Assembly: GCA_001612575.1 (NCBI GenBank)
Contig: LJRV01000101.1
Coordinates: 48,812-112,811 of the forward strand
Direction of reading: 5' to 3'
Source of the DNA: Streptobacillus notomytis
GTDB lineage: Bacteria > Fusobacteriota > Fusobacteriia > Fusobacteriales > Leptotrichiaceae
DNA length: 64,000 nt
Below, piece by piece: positions 6,864-13,954 of this stretch (the first letter of the stretch is position 1; each line of letters starts with the position of its first letter). The notes under the pieces were generated by a model, which saw nothing but the letters and a program-made list of their open reading frames with translations, was not told the origin of the DNA and made no database searches. The position numbers and the translations under genes were made by a program.

Positions 6864-9419
6864 TTATAAAATATCTTTTATTTGATTTATATTATTTATA
6901 CTTATCTCTCCTATTTTGTATTTATAACTTAACCATTCTCTATTTAATTTTTTAATTTTTTCATTATTAGATAATATTTCATCATCAATCTTATTTTTTA
7001 AATTAATTATAATATTTTGATCATTACTTGTTGAAGAACCCAAATAAGCTATTTCAATATCTGAAGGATTTAACTGAAATAATCTTGCACCTTCTGTAGT
7101 CTTAACAAAGTAATCTTGTTTCATTGTCCCATCATTTATCTCTTTTATCTCTTTTTCTGTTAAGTTAAATCTCTTATATAAATCTACCCAAGCACTCATA
7201 GCTCTTTCATTAGGTAAGAAAATATTTGTTTTACAAGCATCAATTATAGTTGAGAATATAGGAGAATCAGCAATGTCTGATAAAGATTGTGTCGCAAATA
7301 CAACTGATGTATTTTTCTTTCTTAATACTTTAAGCCATTCATTAATTTTTTCTCTCATTTTTTCATTTTTTAAGAAAAGCCAACATTCATCAAGTAAGAT
7401 AAGTGTAGGTGTTCCATCTAATTTTTCTCTTTCTATTTTATGAAATATATAATCTAATAATGGTGCTACAACTTTTGGATTAGAAATTACATTACCCATT
7501 TCAAATGTAATAAAATTATTATCAGTAATATTATCAAAATTATTATCAAAATATTCTCCATAAACATTTTCTCCACAATATGAATCTAGTGCTTGTGCTA
7601 CAGTTTTTGAACGAGATGCAATATATGTTCTTAAATTTGATAATGTTCTACTTTCAATTTTTGCAGTTGTAAGTGATTCTATAGATTGTTCCACTATATT
7701 TTTAGTAGTAGCATCATAAGGGATTCCTTCTTGCTCAAGTATTCCAATAATCCAACCTAAAGCCCACTCCTTCTCACTATTTATATGTATATTCTTTAAT
7801 GGTTGAAAAGCTATTTCTTTTTCTCCTAAATCATAGAATTTTCCACCAGATGTATATGTAAGTACTCTACTTGAAGCATCTTTATCAAAGAAAAATACTT
7901 GAGATGGTTTTATTTTTTCTTTTCCTTCTTTATCTAATATTTTTCCTTCATATTTTAAGAAATTAGCTGCTATCATACTAAGTAAGAATGATTTACCAGC
8001 ACCAGTAGGTCCTATAACCAAACTATGTCCAATATCTTTATTGTGAAGGTTAAAATAAAATAGTTCCTTATCAGTTTTAGTAGTAAATAAGGCAATATCT
8101 TTTAAGTGTTTATTTACCTTATTTCCTACATATAAAGAGGACATAGGTAATAATGCTGACAATAAATAAGTATTCATAGGCGATTTTCTAACATTATTTA
8201 CAATATTACCAGGTAAAGCTCCAAAAATAGAATCTAGTGTATTGTATTTATCTTCTCCAGCTACAAAATCATAGAAATTAAGTATTTTTCTAACATCATT
8301 AACTTTTTTATCTAAATTTTCTAAATTTTTATCTTTAATAATAAATGAAAATGTATAATATCCGTAAGCTAATGCTCCAGTTTTAGCTTCATTTAATGCT
8401 AAATCTGCCTCGTCAACCTTATCAAGTGCTGTATAATCTATATTTTGAACTTCTTGCCCATTTTTAATTTCTATTAACCACTGTGCAAAAGATTTTACTT
8501 TAGCAGAAAAATATACTTTAAAATCTTTTAAAATTTTAATTGTTTCTTCTCTACTTAACATAATAAATCTAGTTACATATCTATATTCAAAATTTAAACT
8601 CTCAAGTTGATTAAATATTCTTTGAGTTACATTATCTGGAAACATATTAATTGTAACTACTTTAACATATTCATCATTTATTTTAGTATATTCTCCATTT
8701 GTTAAAGTTGATACAGTTAAGTATTCATCAAGCAACATAATATTATCTTTGGGAACTTTTACTTTTTCTCTTTTTTCCATATTTATTGCAGTGTATAGAA
8801 AAGCTAATAGCTCTTCTCCTTTTAACATTTCAACATCAATTGCAGCAGTTTTAACTTGTTCAATAAACATTAATATTTGATCTTTGTATTCTTTTAGTTC
8901 ATTTTTAAATATCTTAATTAATTCATCTTTAGTATTTTCTTTTTCTTTATTTTTTGAAAATATACTTGTAAATTTATTTAATAATAAATTTATTTTTTCA
9001 TTACTATCATTTTGCATTATATATGTAAGAGTAACAAAGTATTCTGTTGAATAAAATGTTTCTTTAGTTACAGAATTTTCTCTCATTTTATCTATTATCC
9101 TTGTAGGGTAAGGCTTATTTTTTAAATCTTTAGTTGGATATTTATCACTTTTATTTCTCTGTACTTCAAAATGTATTGAAAATCCATCTGGTAATCTTTT
9201 ATAAGCATTATTTAATCTATCATTTATTGTTGTTATATCATCTGTACTTAAATAATCTAAATCATAAAATCTTACTTTAAATGTAGATTGAAAACCATTA
9301 TTTTTATTTAATATTATTCCATCTTCAATCATAGTTTCAAAATGAATAAAAAATTTATATGATTTTTTATAGTCATTTAATATCTGTTTTAACATTTCTA
9401 TCTCCTCTCTAAAATCCAT
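6864..9419 (-). CDS. trbE: TrbE/VirB4 type IV secretion ATPase
   Basis: An 851-residue ATPase of the VirB4/TrbE/CagE family. The Walker A motif 'GPTGAGKS' is at residues 470-477, and the Walker B region is 'TLILLDECWLFL' near 640, followed by 'FATQSLSD', a motif typical of VirB4. It energises pilus assembly and substrate transfer at the inner membrane. The N-terminal half is the CagE/TrbE domain. The gene overlaps the end of the small TrbD-like gene upstream by 11 bases, a usual arrangement in trb and virB operons. Length is normal for the family. Confidence 0.96.
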   Translation of the reverse strand: MDFREEIEMLKQILNDYKKSYKFFIHFETMIEDGIILNKNNGFQSTFKVRFYDLDYLSTDDITTINDRLNNAYKRLPDGFSIHFEVQRNKSDKYPTKDLKNKPYPTRIIDKMRENSVTKETFYSTEYFVTLTYIMQNDSNEKINLLLNKFTSIFSKNKEKENTKDELIKIFKNELKEYKDQILMFIEQVKTAAIDVEMLKGEELLAFLYTAINMEKREKVKVPKDNIMLLDEYLTVSTLTNGEYTKINDEYVKVVTINMFPDNVTQRIFNQLESLNFEYRYVTRFIMLSREETIKILKDFKVYFSAKVKSFAQWLIEIKNGQEVQNIDYTALDKVDEADLALNEAKTGALAYGYYTFSFIIKDKNLENLDKKVNDVRKILNFYDFVAGEDKYNTLDSIFGALPGNIVNNVRKSPMNTYLLSALLPMSSLYVGNKVNKHLKDIALFTTKTDKELFYFNLHNKDIGHSLVIGPTGAGKSFLLSMIAANFLKYEGKILDKEGKEKIKPSQVFFFDKDASSRVLTYTSGGKFYDLGEKEIAFQPLKNIHINSEKEWALGWIIGILEQEGIPYDATTKNIVEQSIESLTTAKIESRTLSNLRTYIASRSKTVAQALDSYCGENVYGEYFDNNFDNITDNNFITFEMGNVISNPKVVAPLLDYIFHKIEREKLDGTPTLILLDECWLFLKNEKMREKINEWLKVLRKKNTSVVFATQSLSDIADSPIFSTIIDACKTNIFLPNERAMSAWVDLYKRFNLTEKEIKEINDGTMKQDYFVKTTEGARLFQLNPSDIEIAYLGSSTSNDQNIIINLKNKIDDEILSNNEKIKKLNREWLSYKYKIGEISINNINQIKDIL

Positions 9420-9651
9420 AAAATTTACTGTAAAATATATTAATAAAAAATATGGATAAAAATTTTGAATCTTTTCTTGATACCATTTTTAATGAAATAA
9501 ATAATATTATTAATGGTATTATTATTAAAAATGTTTTTAATAGAATATATAAAATAAATCCAAACCCTAGTAAATATGTGTAAACTGAAATAGGTACCCC
9601 AAAAGCTGTTTTATTCTCCATAAGACCCTTGTATACTGGTATTTTTGTCAT
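9409..9651 (-). CDS. trbD: TrbD/VirB3-like membrane protein
   Basis: An 80-residue protein with 'IPVYKGLMENKTAFGVPISVYTY' followed by two adjacent hydrophobic helices (about 25-55). The pattern P-x-x-x-x-L-x-x-(x)-x-x-x-x-G-V-P, then a helical hairpin, is that of VirB3/TrbD. The gene directly precedes and overlaps the VirB4 gene, as VirB3 does in almost all type IV systems, where the two proteins interact. The C-terminus is short and basic. Confidence 0.85.
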   Translation of the reverse strand: MTKIPVYKGLMENKTAFGVPISVYTYLLGFGFILYILLKTFLIIIPLIILFISLKMVSRKDSKFLSIFFINIFYSKFYGF

Positions 9652-9653
9652 TA

Positions 9654-10499
9654 TTATTCTCCTTTTCTTTTTACTGAATATCCATTTACTTCAGTAAAAA
9701 TAGTCTTATTATCTACTATATTTTTTTGTATAATTTTTAAATTTCCAATATATGCTTCAGGAATAATACTTTCCCATCTCCCATTTTCATTAACTTTAAT
9801 ATTTACTTGAAAATTATCACAATATATTATTATTTCAGCTTGTGGTTCACCAAATCCTTTAATAATTTTACCATTACCAAGTTTTGCTTCACTCTTTTTA
9901 TATACTCTATTTCCAATTTTTTCTTCTATTTCATATTCCATTATCATATTGTTTTCATAAAAAGCAACATTACTTTCTTTTTCTATTTTTTCTTTAGCTT
10001 TTCTTTCAAATGTATCTTCATCTAAGAAAAATGGCACAAGTTTAATCCATTTATATCTGTCTGTTTCTATAGTTTTAATTTCAAATATTGTATTATCAAT
10101 TACCTGGTATTCATTTTCTAATTTAAATTCTAATTTAGAATCTTTAGGTAATCTTGCAAATATTATTTCTTTATTAATTGTTTTATTATCTCCTACATTA
10201 TTTAATGATAGTAAAATTTTACTAGCATCTATTTTAGATATTATAAAAGAATCTATAATTCCTTTTTCATAATTAATATCAACTATTATTTTAGGTATAC
10301 CTTCAGTTTTTAATTCTTTAATATGATATAAATTAATTTCTCCATTTGTTAAATCAAGTTTATCTTTAATAGTTAGATTTTCTATTTCATTCATATTTTT
10401 AATAGAATAAGTATTTAGTATTCTTTTATTTTCAGTAACTATAGATGAGCAAGATAATAAAGTTAAGAAAAATATAAAGCTATAAATCAATTTTTTCAT
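9654..10499 (-). CDS. Transfer-operon lipoprotein
   Basis: A 281-residue lipoprotein. The signal peptide ends in the lipobox 'LTLLSC', with Cys at residue 17. The rest is beta-rich and soluble, with a glycine-containing repeat near the C-terminus ('GNGKIIKGFGEPQAEIIIYC'). It stands two bases upstream of the TrbD-like gene. P-type systems encode a small outer-membrane lipoprotein (TrbH/VirB7), but this one is much larger and I see no clear homology. It probably sits in the periplasm or outer membrane as part of the core complex or as a surface factor. Confidence 0.75.
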   Translation of the reverse strand: MKKLIYSFIFFLTLLSCSSIVTENKRILNTYSIKNMNEIENLTIKDKLDLTNGEINLYHIKELKTEGIPKIIVDINYEKGIIDSFIISKIDASKILLSLNNVGDNKTINKEIIFARLPKDSKLEFKLENEYQVIDNTIFEIKTIETDRYKWIKLVPFFLDEDTFERKAKEKIEKESNVAFYENNMIMEYEIEEKIGNRVYKKSEAKLGNGKIIKGFGEPQAEIIIYCDNFQVNIKVNENGRWESIIPEAYIGNLKIIQKNIVDNKTIFTEVNGYSVKRKGE

Positions 10500-10501
10500 A
10501 A

Positions 10502-11146
10502 TTACTCCTCTACTAATTCATTTTCATATAAATACTTATTTACAAATCTATCTGTTTCTATGAATACATTTCTAATAAATTCCGGATTTTCTTTAGCTAT
10601 CTTGATTAATTCATCTTTATAAGCTTTTTCATATTTTTCTCCAAAATTTATGTCTTTACCAGTAACAATTCTAATGATTCCAATAAATAATATTCTATTT
10701 AATAAATCAAAATTATTCTCTTTAAAAAATGTTTCTAATTTTTCTTTTCTTAAATTATATTTCTTTCTCACTTTAACTTCTTTAGATAAAATCTCTAAAG
10801 CTTTATCTGTTTCATTTATTTGTTCTATATTATATTTTTTAAAAAATCTATATGATTTTTGTCCAGTTTCAGCATCTATTTCTTTTAAATATTCAAATAT
10901 TAAAGCATATTGATTTTCTTTTATTGTAAAACCATTTTCTTCAATAAATTTTTCATCAACATAATATCCTGTTTTAAATCCATTTCTTAATATATGAGCC
11001 ATTAATCTCATTTTATTATCAGATCTAAAATTAAAATTATCTTCAACTTTAGGTAAAAATCCCATTTTATTAATATTGTATGCTATATTTTCTATAGCTA
11101 TATTTCTACTTTTTAAGACTATATCTCTAGCCTTTTTATTTTCCAT
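10502..11146 (-). CDS. ArdC-like ssDNA-binding/antirestriction protein (tentative)
   Basis: A 214-residue soluble protein. The segment 'LMAHILRNGFKTGYYVDEKFIEENGFTIKENQYALIFEYL' followed by 'KSYRFFKKYNIEQI' resembles the N-terminal ssDNA-binding domain of ArdC, where a helix, then G-Y-x-x-x-x-W-x-T-x-K, then 'G-x-V-R-K-G-E-K' and 'Y-x-V-F-N-x-x-Q' occur in that order. ArdC proteins accompany conjugative elements and protect or bind incoming single-stranded DNA. The zinc-protease domain found in longer ArdC proteins is missing. The gene lies inside the transfer operon between a surface-barrel gene and the lipoprotein gene. The match is by motif order only. Confidence 0.5.
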   Translation of the reverse strand: MENKKARDIVLKSRNIAIENIAYNINKMGFLPKVEDNFNFRSDNKMRLMAHILRNGFKTGYYVDEKFIEENGFTIKENQYALIFEYLKEIDAETGQKSYRFFKKYNIEQINETDKALEILSKEVKVRKKYNLRKEKLETFFKENNFDLLNRILFIGIIRIVTGKDINFGEKYEKAYKDELIKIAKENPEFIRNVFIETDRFVNKYLYENELVEE

Positions 11147-11165
11147 AATAATAACTCCTTTTATT

Positions 11166-11798
11166 TTATATATTATCCAACCTTTTCTCTAATATTTTAA
11201 TTAATTCATTTAATTCATTAATTTTATTTTCTAATTTTTCTACTTTATCTTTATGATTTTTAGTTTTACCAAATGTATATGAAAAGCCTGCTCCAGCTCC
11301 AAATTGAATATTACTATTAAAAGATGCACTAGCAATAACACCAAAATTTTTAAAATGAGTAGAATATACTATAGAAGCACCCACAGATTTATTATAGTAA
11401 CCAAGTGAAGCAGATAAAGTATGTTTATCATTTCCAATATTTTTTAAAGTTGTTGCCGTAGCAAGTGCAGAAGCAATACCACCATTACTATTACTAAAAT
11501 TAATATTTTTAACACCTAATATATTTTTCCATTTATCAATATCATCTTGATCTAAGTTACTTGCATTTTTATTTGCTTTAACTTGAAGTACTTTTTTTAA
11601 ATGTTTTTGAGATGTTAAATATTCAGAATTAAGTGGTGGTAGCATAGTTTCAATATCATAACTATTATCTACATTTTTTAACCAATTATATATTTTTTCA
11701 TATTCTTGCTTTATATCAATTTGTGAAGTATTAGCTAAAGTAAGAGTTGGTAAAAACAAAATACATAATAAAAATAATTTTATTTTTTTTATTTTCAT
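11166..11798 (-). CDS. YadA-anchor-like outer-membrane protein
   Basis: A 210-residue exported protein. A signal peptide (residues 1-22, ending 'TLTLANTS') is followed by a helical stalk-like segment. A short barrel region (about 105-175) with 'HTLSASLGYYNKSVGASIVYS' and 'GAGAGFSYTFG' resembles the four-strand YadA anchor. A C-terminal coiled coil (about 178-208) follows the barrel. In ordinary trimeric autotransporters the barrel is the last element, so the extra coiled coil is unusual; the decayed adhesin at 60,672-63,054 shows the same order. It is encoded within the transfer operon, so it may form an outer-membrane part of the conjugation machine or a mating adhesin. Confidence 0.65.
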   Translation of the reverse strand: MKIKKIKLFLLCILFLPTLTLANTSQIDIKQEYEKIYNWLKNVDNSYDIETMLPPLNSEYLTSQKHLKKVLQVKANKNASNLDQDDIDKWKNILGVKNINFSNSNGGIASALATATTLKNIGNDKHTLSASLGYYNKSVGASIVYSTHFKNFGVIASASFNSNIQFGAGAGFSYTFGKTKNHKDKVEKLENKINELNELIKILEKRLDNI

Positions 11799-11845
11799 TT
11801 TATATCCTTTCTTTTTACTCTGTAAAACTTGTATTTCCTATATTC

Positions 11846-11876
11846 TTTTCACTCTATAGATTCTATAGAGTGAAAA
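11846..11876. repeat. Palindromic element P2
   Basis: A 31-bp perfect inverted repeat with 15-bp arms (TTTTCACTCTATAGA / TCTATAGAGTGAAAA). It begins one base after the stop codon of the PBECR4-like gene. On the minus strand it is followed by AGGAAATACAAG, which is also found after copies P3 and P4 with small changes. No T-run follows. It bounds one side of an accessory module. Confidence 0.85.
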
Positions 11877-11877
11877 T

Positions 11878-12627
11878 TTATCTTTCAATTTCAATATCTT
11901 TGTTATCTTTTTTAATATTCCAACTATCAGAAATTTCATTATTTTCTTTTTCTTGATAATATTTATCAATACATTCTTTATACTCCATATATACATTTTG
12001 ATTAAGAAATTTCTGCTTATCTAAATCAAAAGAAAAATTAGTATATTCTTCAAATAACTCATCATATATCTTTATATTTTCAATAGGCTCTATTATATTT
12101 GTATCTTTATAATATCTGTCATTTTTTTCAATAAAATATGTTTTTAAAATAGATAAATCTTTTTCATTTAATTCATCAAAAGCTTCAATTAAAGTTCCTC
12201 TTATTCCTGATAAAAATCCTAAATGTTTAAAATCATTATTTTCAGTCTGTATTACCAAATAGTTTACATTCATTTTAGTTTCATATGTTTTTTCAACAAT
12301 AAATCCTTTTTCTATATTCTTCATAAAATCAGAAAAAGTATTAATTCTATTTTCAACATTAATCCTCTGTTTTACTTCGTGATATTCTTCCACTTTTTCT
12401 AAAATTTCTTGATCCGATATTTTATTTTCTTTTATTTCCTTAAGAAATTTTGTAGCATTAAATTGTCTAGGATATTTTTCCAAATACTGTAATCCTAATA
12501 AATGAGGTAATCCTTTTCTATCAAAAGTAATATTAAATTGTTTGCTTTTTGAGTTTATCTGTATATCTTCTTTATCAAATTTACTAAAATATTCAATTGT
12601 TTTCATTGCTTTATATGTTTTTTCCAT
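11878..12627 (-). CDS. PBECR4-like nuclease-domain protein (putative toxin/effector)
   Basis: A 249-residue soluble protein. The segment 'FNITFDRKGLPHLLGLQYL' and the later 'NRINTFSDFMKNIEKG' resemble the PBECR4 domain (a barnase/EndoU/colicin/RelE-like fold predicted as a nuclease in phage and mobile-element proteins), where 'HLLGL' is the hallmark. The C-terminal tail 'SWNIKKDNKDIEIER' is shared with the gene ending at 13,297 and, less closely, with the gene ending at 427. The start at 12,627 follows AAGGAG, which lies only about 10 bases after the terminator of a structured leader. The gene therefore looks subject to attenuation or to a type III toxin-antitoxin style arrangement. It sits inside the transfer operon but has its own promoter. 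Confidence 0.6.
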   Translation of the reverse strand: MEKTYKAMKTIEYFSKFDKEDIQINSKSKQFNITFDRKGLPHLLGLQYLEKYPRQFNATKFLKEIKENKISDQEILEKVEEYHEVKQRINVENRINTFSDFMKNIEKGFIVEKTYETKMNVNYLVIQTENNDFKHLGFLSGIRGTLIEAFDELNEKDLSILKTYFIEKNDRYYKDTNIIEPIENIKIYDELFEEYTNFSFDLDKQKFLNQNVYMEYKECIDKYYQEKENNEISDSWNIKKDNKDIEIER

Positions 12628-12649
12628 AAATTCTCCTTAAAAAATAAAA

Positions 12650-12835
12650 AGACTAGAATAAATCTAGTCTTTTGTATACTTCATGCATATTTAATCAATT
12701 AAATGATTTAGCCCTTGCATTCTATAAGGGAACCGTAGTATAAGACGGTTATGATTTTGCCTGGGTTGTCTATATTTCTAACGCGTAGCAACACGCACAA
12801 GGATAACCACGAACCTCTGAGCTTATTTCTCAATA
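12650..12835 (-). ncRNA. Structured leader RNA L1
   Basis: This transcript begins near 12,830 downstream of an extended -10 (TGGTATAAT, 12,838-12,843). It contains several hairpins: GGTTAT/ATAACC enclosing CGTG/TACG, ACCGT/ACGGT, CCCTT/AAGGG and AATCA/TTGATT. It ends in the terminator AGACTAGA/TCTAGTCT followed by T's (12,650-12,670), directly before the ribosome site of the PBECR4-like gene. The 5' end reads TGAGAAATAAGCTCAGAGG, nearly the same as leader L2. I do not recognise a known riboswitch or ncRNA family. This segment is the content of the 12,628-12,918 gap. Confidence 0.65.
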
Positions 12836-12837
12836 TT

Positions 12838-12866
12838 ATTATACCACGATTTTCTTTTCTTGACTA
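12838..12866 (-). promoter_or_regulatory. Promoter of leader L1
   Basis: On the minus strand a TATAAT box (12,838-12,843) preceded by TGG forms an extended -10. At 17 bases distance the -35 position reads TAGTCA, a weak match. It drives leader L1 and, by read-through, the PBECR4-like gene. Confidence 0.65.
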
Positions 12867-12918
12867 GATTATTTGATTTTTATTTAATATATCATTGTCC
12901 TTGTATTTACTAGATTTG

Positions 12919-12947
12919 TTTCACTCTATAGAATCTATAGAGTGAAA
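12919..12947. repeat. Palindromic element P3
   Basis: A 29-bp inverted repeat with 14-bp arms (TTTCACTCTATAGA / TCTATAGAGTGAAA), identical in its core to P2 and P4. On the minus strand it is followed by CAAATCTAGTAAATACAAGGA, almost as after P4. It overlaps the end of an 18-codon reading frame at 12,921-12,977. Confidence 0.85.
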
Positions 12948-12977
12948 ATTATCTAATACTTTATATTCATTATTCAT
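12921..12977 (-). CDS. 18-residue peptide ORF after leader L2
   Basis: A short frame with a strong AAAGGAG ribosome site encodes MNNEYKVLDNFHSIDSIE; its last half is the palindrome P3. It occupies the place that a full accessory gene takes after leader L1. It is most simply read as the scar of a lost accessory gene, with the start region joined to the 3' palindrome. A real peptide is possible but nothing supports one beyond the start signal. Confidence 0.4.
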   Translation of the reverse strand: MNNEYKVLDNFHSIDSIE

Positions 12978-12997
12978 AAAATTCTCCTTTAAAAGAA

Positions 12998-13172
12998 AAA
13001 AGACTAGAATAATCTAGTCTTTATTTGATTTTTCACATATTCCTAGCTTTCGCCCCACCTATGCTATTGGTCTACCGACAAATCTAAACGGTAACAAGCT
13101 TCGCTGCCCCTAAAATTTCTGACCCATTAGGCTGGACAAGGAGTTCTTGCATCCCCTGAGCTCATTTCTCAT
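12998..13172 (-). ncRNA. Structured leader RNA L2
   Basis: The transcript begins near 13,170 downstream of TTGAAT-17-TATAAT and ends at the terminator AGACTAGA/TCTAGTCT plus T-run (12,998-13,022), which is almost identical to that of L1. The 5' part, TGAGAAATGAGCTCAGGGG, is shared with L1. The middle differs and is relatively GC-rich for this genome (for example GGGGCAGCGAAGC and GGTGGGGCGAAAGC). A ribosome binding site and an 18-codon frame follow. It fills the 12,978-13,265 gap. No known family recognised. Confidence 0.65.
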
Positions 13173-13176
13173 TAAT

Positions 13177-13205
13177 ATTATACCTCTAAATTTATCAATA
13201 TTCAA
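13177..13205 (-). promoter_or_regulatory. Promoter of leader L2
   Basis: On the minus strand the -35 box TTGAAT (13,200-13,205) and the -10 box TATAAT (13,177-13,182) are separated by exactly 17 bases. Transcription would enter leader L2. Confidence 0.8.
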
Positions 13206-13265
13206 GACTAAATTTTTAAATTATTTATATTTTACTTTTCATTATCCTTATATTTCCTAGATTTG

Positions 13266-13294
13266 TTTCACTCTATAGAATCTATAGAGTGAAA
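13266..13294. repeat. Palindromic element P4
   Basis: A 29-bp inverted repeat with 14-bp arms, the same core as P3. It begins two bases after the stop codon of the accessory gene 13,297-13,947. On the minus strand it is followed by CAAATCTAGGAAATATAAGGA, which parallels the sequence after P3. Confidence 0.85.
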
Positions 13295-13296
13295 AT

Positions 13297-13947
13297 TTAT
13301 CTTTCCATTTCAACATCTTTATTTTCTTTTTTATTCCAATTATTAGAAATTTCATTTCCTTCTTTTTCTTTTTCATATAATTGTGCAAAATATTTATCTT
13401 CTTTAATTAATACATATTTTTTATCTTGTTCATTTTCTAATTTTAATAAATAAAATATTTTATTTTGTACTAATTCATCTTGTGCTTGTTTAAAGTCATT
13501 CCAAAGCATTTTAGAATTATTTAATATTTCTTTACTATCTATATATCCTTTATCTTTTAATGCATTATTTGTTAAATCATAAACATATTTAGCTTCATCT
13601 GATAAATATTTTAGTTTTTCTAAATTAGTTATCTCTTTATTCGTTTTTTTACTTGATTTTTCAATATTTTGTTTTAATTTTTCACTATTGTAATCTACAT
13701 ATTTTTCAAAATCAGTAAAATATTTTATTGTACTAATTTCTGCAATAGTTCCATCTTCTTTTAAATAATCCATATTTTCTTTAGTAAAAAATATTTTTTT
13801 ATTTTTTATAAGTTCTGATAAATCTTTATTTAAATCTTCCATTTTTGTATATAATAAGTTTTCCATAATTTTATTTTTTGTTAATGTTACATATCCTTTC
13901 TCATTAACTCTTTCTTTCATAAATTCTAATAATGTACTCATTTTCAT
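13297..13947 (-). CDS. Accessory protein with shared C-terminal tail
   Basis: A 216-residue soluble protein of unknown family. Two similar segments ('NEKGYVTLTKNKIMENLL' near 15-32 and 'LKDKGYIDSKEILNN' near 130-145) suggest a repeated helical, possibly winged-helix, unit. The last residues, 'NEISNNWNKKENKDVEMER', closely match the tail of the PBECR4-like protein ('NNEISDSWNIKKDNKDIEIER'), although the bodies differ. The gene is followed by palindrome P4. It follows the TrbB gene by 7 bases, so it is co-transcribed with the transfer operon. The function is unknown; it could be a translocated effector. Confidence 0.6.
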   Translation of the reverse strand: MKMSTLLEFMKERVNEKGYVTLTKNKIMENLLYTKMEDLNKDLSELIKNKKIFFTKENMDYLKEDGTIAEISTIKYFTDFEKYVDYNSEKLKQNIEKSSKKTNKEITNLEKLKYLSDEAKYVYDLTNNALKDKGYIDSKEILNNSKMLWNDFKQAQDELVQNKIFYLLKLENEQDKKYVLIKEDKYFAQLYEKEKEGNEISNNWNKKENKDVEMER

Positions 13948-13954
13948 CTCTCCT

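Noticed and set aside
12650..13172. tRNA or tmRNA genes (GCTCAGNGG resembles a tRNA D-arm)
   Set aside because: No T-arm, acceptor stem or CCA end; the sequences end in Rho-independent terminators before a ribosome site.
12650..13172. T-box or known riboswitch leaders
   Set aside because: No T-box antiterminator motif (GGGTGGNACCGCG) and no core motif of the TPP, cobalamin, ZTP, fluoride or c-di-GMP classes that I could see.
11846..13294. Integron attC sites
   Set aside because: The palindromes lack attC core sites and unpaired extrahelical bases, and the integrase is of the ICE type, not IntI.
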